DNA of 8,893 nt from an uncultured Clostridia bacterium (GTDB taxonomy: Bacteria; Bacillota; Clostridia; Christensenellales; Aristaeellaceae), in the NCBI GenBank assembly GCA_904420265.1, contig CAJFUU010000284.1, positions 1 through 8,893 on the forward strand, written 5' to 3'. This document shows, one piece after another, positions 5,673 through 8,893 of the stretch. Each line of letters opens with the position of its first letter. The stretch's first letter is position 1. The notes beneath the pieces are model-generated. The model did not search any database. It had not been told where the DNA came from and was given only the letters and a program-made list of their open reading frames with translations. The position numbers were made by a program, and so were the translations under genes.

Positions 5673-5863
5673 GCGCCCATGCGATACGAAGCGACTTTTC
5701 CCCTGGGCGGTTCGCCCACAGGAGCGCGACAGCGCTGCATTGATCAAATCCTACCCTGCCAAGGCGAAAAACGGGCCTGAAAACGTCCTTTTCAAAATCG
5801 GGAATCGCGCAAACGCCCATTGCGGGAAAAGCGCCTTTTCGCCTGCAGTCGCCCTGTTTTGGA
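5673..5863. other. Spacer between repeat array and sipL
   Basis: No gene recognised. It holds small inverted repeats only: TGGGCG-GTT-CGCCCA (5704-5718), AGCGC-GACA-GCGCT (5723-5736) and TGAAAA-CGTCC-TTTTCA (5778-5794). None is followed by a T tract on the minus strand, so no clear sipL terminator lies here. Confidence 0.5.
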
Positions 5864-7384
5864 CTAGATTTTCAAAACCAGCGCCCGCCCCTGGCGAATG
5901 ACGTCTGTGCCGCCGTTCATGGCGCGCACGTCTTCGACGCTGACGTTATAGCGCTTGCCGATGGACCAGACATCGTCTTCCTCTCCCGGCCAGAACAGCA
6001 CGATGCCGGGGCGTTTTTTCACATCCTCGCCTTCTTCCGCATCGCTGAGCAGGCGATATGCGCGCGTCACGCGCGTTTCCGCGCCCACGTCCAACACGCA
6101 GCGCAGTTCCAGCCGGTCGCTCATCAGAGCGTTGGCCTCGGCGGACGCGGCCTCGACCGTCACCCAGGAACTGTCGTCCAACTCGCCCTGCACGCTCACG
6201 GAAAAGGGCATCTCGCTCTGCGCCGAAGCCACGCGGTCCGAGCCGCCGGGCATGTACAGCACCGTAGCTTCCAACACGCCGTCAATGGTCGTCCTGCCCG
6301 CGTCCACGCCCCAGCCGCCGACCACGGGCCGCACGCGCACAGCCAGCACCGTGCCCGCGCCAGGGGCGTTTTCAGGCAGAAGCAGCGTTCCGTGAAAGGC
6401 CTCGGAAGCCTGCGCGCGTTCAATGGATACGCAGGGGGTGAGCGTCTGCGTTTGCACATTCAGCGACGGGCCGCGCGTTGTGTAGGCGTCGGCCAGGGCC
6501 TCGGCCTCACTGGCGGCGATGGCCTTGACCGATATGGCCACCTCGGCCTCAATGCGCATTTCCGCGTCCTCGTCCTCCTCGCTTTCCTCCACGCGCGTAT
6601 CCAGGCGGTTGATCCGGGCGGTGGCATAAACGTTTTCGCACAACCAGTCCGGCATTTCCACCAGGCGTTCAAACGAAAGCGGCACCTTGATCAGCGCCAC
6701 AGGCCGGCCGGTCACGCCGCTGCCGATGAGCGCTTCCACATTGACCTTGCCGCGCACCAGCACGCCGCCCAGATCGGCGCCCACGCCTTCGACCGTCACC
6801 GTGGCCCAATCCATCAGCGCTGTGCGCGCATCCAGCGCCGCGGGCAGGGCGATGGTCTCGCTCACCAGCGTTTCCACGCCCGCTTCGGCGGCCAGGCGCA
6901 CGGAACGGATGGTCTCCGTCTCCGTTTCAAGCGACTCCACGCCCTCAATACCGGTAACGATCTCCGCCGGCGTAAGGCGCCACAACTGCAACTTCAGCCC
7001 CACGCTGACCAGGAAGACCATGTGGCCGTTTTCATATTTTGCTTCCACATGTTCTACCTCGCCGGCCACGCGGCAAGGCATATCGCGCGCCGCGCCGGGA
7101 AGTTCAAAGGCGTGGTTGAGCTGCGCCTGCGCCGTCAGGGAGCGCAGCGTTGCCTCCCCGCCCTGCCGGTATACGGCCTGACAGTGCGCCGTACCCTCCA
7201 GCACGACGCGCCCCTCCTGCACGTCCACCTGCCCGATGACCAGATTGGCCTCGGACATCAGCGTCTCAATCGCGTCCCGGCCCGCGCCGGGCACGATCGC
7301 CTCCGCGCGCAGAAGCGCCTGCCCCTGCCGCGAACCCACCAGTTCTTCGATCTCCAGCGTTTGCCTGAGCACGCTTATCGCCAT
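5864..7384 (-). CDS. sipL: SipL-like spore coat morphogenetic protein (SPOCS/DUF3794 plus LysM)
   Basis: A 506-residue acidic soluble protein with no signal peptide. It contains three beta-rich SPOCS/DUF3794-like segments (about residues 43-133, 188-288 and 358-438), an acidic stretch EESEEDED at 266-273, and a C-terminal LysM domain (about 460-506; pattern D.VWSIGKRYNVSVEDVRAMN). This is the layout of C. difficile SipL, which binds the ATPase SpoIVA through its LysM domain and is needed to build the coat around the forespore. It would act in the mother cell during sporulation. The start at 7384 is chosen because GGGAGG lies 7 nt upstream. An earlier in-frame ATG (7405) precedes that site and has no ribosome binding site. 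The leader contains an SD-sequestering hairpin. Other DUF3794-LysM proteins exist, so the exact name is likely but not certain. Confidence 0.78.
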   Translation of the reverse strand: MAISVLRQTLEIEELVGSRQGQALLRAEAIVPGAGRDAIETLMSEANLVIGQVDVQEGRVVLEGTAHCQAVYRQGGEATLRSLTAQAQLNHAFELPGAARDMPCRVAGEVEHVEAKYENGHMVFLVSVGLKLQLWRLTPAEIVTGIEGVESLETETETIRSVRLAAEAGVETLVSETIALPAALDARTALMDWATVTVEGVGADLGGVLVRGKVNVEALIGSGVTGRPVALIKVPLSFERLVEMPDWLCENVYATARINRLDTRVEESEEDEDAEMRIEAEVAISVKAIAASEAEALADAYTTRGPSLNVQTQTLTPCVSIERAQASEAFHGTLLLPENAPGAGTVLAVRVRPVVGGWGVDAGRTTIDGVLEATVLYMPGGSDRVASAQSEMPFSVSVQGELDDSSWVTVEAASAEANALMSDRLELRCVLDVGAETRVTRAYRLLSDAEEGEDVKKRPGIVLFWPGEEDDVWSIGKRYNVSVEDVRAMNGGTDVIRQGRALVLKI

Positions 7385-7438
7385 AAAAAAACCTCCCTGC
7401 CACATTCGCTTCGTTGATGCTTATGCGTCAGGGAGGCC
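7385..7438 (-). promoter_or_regulatory. sipL leader hairpin that buries the ribosome binding site
   Basis: On the minus strand CCTCCCTG (7436-7429) pairs perfectly with CAGGGAGG (7399-7392). After an A/G mismatch, CGCAT pairs with ATGTG inside it. The 3' arm contains the sipL Shine-Dalgarno sequence, and seven T residues (7391-7385) separate it from the ATG. The structure is therefore both a terminator-like stem plus U tract and an RBS sequestrator. A CATAAGCA element (7425-7418) inside the loop could be a -10 for an internal, possibly sporulation-specific, start near 7410, which would leave the RBS free. Confidence 0.6.
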
Positions 7439-7460
7439 GCGCATGCGCTCCGGCAGTGAG

Positions 7461-7466
7461 ATTTTA
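7461..7466 (-). promoter_or_regulatory. Possible -10 element upstream of sipL
   Basis: TAAAAT on the minus strand has five of six matches to the vegetative -10. No convincing -35 is found at 17 bp. A transcript from here would include the whole leader hairpin. Confidence 0.25.
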
Positions 7467-7478
7467 CACGCAATGCAC

Positions 7479-7503
7479 AAACGCCGCCGTATGCGCGGCG
7501 TTT
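7479..7503 (-). terminator. Weak terminator-like hairpin after the kinase gene
   Basis: AAACGCCGC and GCGGCGTTT form a perfect 9-bp stem with a 7-nt loop, overlapping the kinase stop codon. Only TTTG follows on the minus strand, so termination may be partial. Confidence 0.45.
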
Positions 7504-8530
7504 AGAATACCAATTGGCAACATTCCCGCACGCCCAGGCGCGCGAAATAGGCGTTTTCCAGAGGAATCCACTTCTCCTGAAAGCGCCGCAACAGCGCCTC
7601 GCCGCTGCGGATGCGAATGCGCTCCCGTTGGGCCTCGGGCTCAATCGCCAGGAACACCCGCAGGTCGTAGGCGTCGCGCAGGGCGGGATGCAGGCTGTAG
7701 ACGCCCTCGACGATCTCCACCGCCTGGGGAGAAACCGCAACCGGCGCGTCCAACGCCTCTGCATGGCAGCGCCAGGGGCGATAGGAAAACGGCGCGCCCA
7801 GGCGCGAGAGCACCTCGTCCCGGAATCGCTCCCAGTCCACATTGCCGCCAGGCTCGGCAAGGCGCGCGGTCGTCTTGCGCTCCGGAGGCAGAAAAAAGTC
7901 GTCCATATGGTAGAGATTGCCGCCGTATACCGCCGCCAACAGCGCGCCCAGCGTGGATTTGCCCGCGCCGCTGTTGCCGTCAATGGCCACGCGCGCACGC
8001 CCTTTCCTTTCAAGAAGCGCGTCGATGGCCTGAAACAGCGCCAAAAATCGCCCCGTTGCCTCCGGAACCAGGCGATAGGCCGGATGGTAAAGCGCACGGT
8101 AAACGCCGGAATGCGAAAGCGCCGGATAGCCCGCCGCGCGCCAGGCATCGACTTCCCGCGCCACGGTCTCTTCGTCCAGTTCCAAACGCGCGGCATTTGC
8201 GCGCAATATGTCCAGTTTCTTTTCCAGCCCCGTTACGCTCCCCCGCGGCGCGCAGGCGCAGGCAAACAGACCGCAGACTGTTTCCTTGCGCAGCTTCAAC
8301 GCGGGCAGCGCGCGCAGGTTCAGGCGCAGAAGGCCGCCGCCCACACGCTCGAACGGGACGTCGTTTCCCGCTCCGCAAACGGCGCATTCTTCGCGCAGGC
8401 GCGCAAGCTGCACGGCAGCGTCGCCCGGCAAATGGCCGCCGCCAAATTCGCTTTGATAGAGCAGTTTGCAAAAGTCGCGCGCTTCCGTCTCAGGGCGGCG
8501 CGCCTTCTCTTCCAAAAGTATTTCCAGCAT
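7502..8530 (-). CDS. Uridine-kinase-like P-loop protein with extra N-terminal module
   Basis: A 342-residue soluble protein in two parts. The C-terminal half (from about 175) is a P-loop kinase of the uridine kinase/phosphoribulokinase group: VAIDGNSGAGKSTL with the Walker A at 185-193, YHMDDFFLPPER near 207-218, NVDWERFRDEV near 230-240, IVEGVYSLHPALRDAYDL near 273-290, and a basic lid RERIRIR near 302-308. The N-terminal part (1 to about 165) has YQSEFGGGHL near 25-34 and SHSGVYRALYHPAYRLV near 139-155. I believe this pairing recurs in Clostridia, but its role is unknown to me. The start at 8530 (ATG) has GAGGG 5 nt upstream; a GTG at 8542 has none. No clear promoter was found. The substrate may be a nucleoside or another small hydroxyl compound. 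Confidence 0.78.
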   Translation of the reverse strand: MLEILLEEKARRPETEARDFCKLLYQSEFGGGHLPGDAAVQLARLREECAVCGAGNDVPFERVGGGLLRLNLRALPALKLRKETVCGLFACACAPRGSVTGLEKKLDILRANAARLELDEETVAREVDAWRAAGYPALSHSGVYRALYHPAYRLVPEATGRFLALFQAIDALLERKGRARVAIDGNSGAGKSTLGALLAAVYGGNLYHMDDFFLPPERKTTARLAEPGGNVDWERFRDEVLSRLGAPFSYRPWRCHAEALDAPVAVSPQAVEIVEGVYSLHPALRDAYDLRVFLAIEPEAQRERIRIRSGEALLRRFQEKWIPLENAYFARLGVRECCQLVF

Positions 8531-8893
8531 GGTTTCCCTCACAATTTTGGTATTTCAGCGCCAAAGACGCGCGAATTGCCGCCTATGCCCATTTGAAAAC
8601 GGATATACGCAGGCTTTCATTCTGGCGCGGCTTGATGAAGCGTTGCATAGCGACGCCCAGGATATCGACAAAGGTCTACAGACTGCCAGGGTGATGAGAA
8701 AGCCTGCAAGCCAAGGAAGCAAACTTGCAGACAAGGGATCTTACCTGAACGCAAGTGACCGCAGGCTGCAAGTGCAGCTGACGCAGGAAGCAAGAATTGC
8801 CCCGGCTTTCCTTTGGACAGTACCCTGTTCAACGGACAGGGAAATAAAAGGCCTGTCGTAGAATAAGGATAGTTTACACGGTTTTGCCCCGAA
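8531..8893. other. Gene-free right end with inverted repeats
   Basis: No frame here looks like a real protein, and the short frames that exist run antisense into the kinase gene or lack start signals. The stretch holds CTGCAAG/CTTGCAG (8704-8710, 8724-8730), GCTGCA-AG-TGCAGC (8765-8778) and CCCTGT/ACAGGG (8823-8828, 8836-8841). GAAAGCC (8698-8704) can also pair with GGCTTTC (8804-8810), enclosing the first two. It could be a leader RNA of a gene beyond the edge or a decayed element. Confidence 0.4.

Noticed and set aside
6392..7417. Plus-strand open frame antisense to sipL
   Set aside because: His/Arg/Gln-rich shadow; the minus-strand frame has the LysM domain and RBS.
7414..8694. Plus-strand open frames antisense to the kinase gene
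   Set aside because: Pro/Arg/Ala-rich low-information translations; the minus frame has an intact Walker A motif.
8617..8832. Minus-strand 71-residue ORF at the right edge
   Set aside because: No RBS, no recognisable domain, and it coincides with the inverted-repeat cluster.

Overview
The window is about 8.9 kb of GC-rich DNA (roughly 60% by eye). It most likely comes from the chromosome of an endospore-forming member of the Clostridia. The main reason is the gene at 5864-7384: repeated DUF3794/SPOCS-type segments ending in a LysM domain, the architecture of the clostridial spore-coat morphogenetic protein SipL. Strong GGGAGG-type ribosome binding sites, intrinsic terminators, and MATE and DMT transporters of Firmicutes type agree with this. 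No phage, insertion sequence, CRISPR array, tRNA or rRNA is visible.

Layout, left to right. (1) A plus-strand MATE efflux pump (50-1399). (2) A short gap with a possible promoter, a foldable segment and a terminator (1434-1635), which could be a small RNA gene. (3) A secreted protein resembling the ZinT/YodA fold (1756-2439), behind a promoter whose start region carries a perfect inverted repeat, and closed by a strong terminator. (4) A DMT/EamA transporter (2660-3580) whose two halves are unusually alike. (5) Converging on it and overlapping its 3' end by 17 bp, a minus-strand NorM-type MATE pump (3564-4979). (6) An array of three tandem units of about 215 bp (5032-5672). Each holds an intrinsic terminator and a second hairpin, both reading on the minus strand. 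(7) sipL on the minus strand (5864-7384), with a leader hairpin that buries its ribosome binding site and is followed by seven U residues. (8) A minus-strand P-loop kinase of the uridine-kinase type with an extra N-terminal module (7502-8530). (9) About 360 bp to the right edge with no recognisable gene but several inverted repeats.

The left half reads as a set of independent small-molecule transport and secretion units, each with its own promoter. On the minus strand the order is kinase, sipL, repeat array, MATE. The array sits exactly where sipL transcription should end and where the second MATE promoter begins. The most unusual features are the array, where substitutions between copies keep base pairing only in the minus-strand RNA, and the sipL leader, where the likely internal start region lies within the loop of a hairpin that would silence read-through transcripts.
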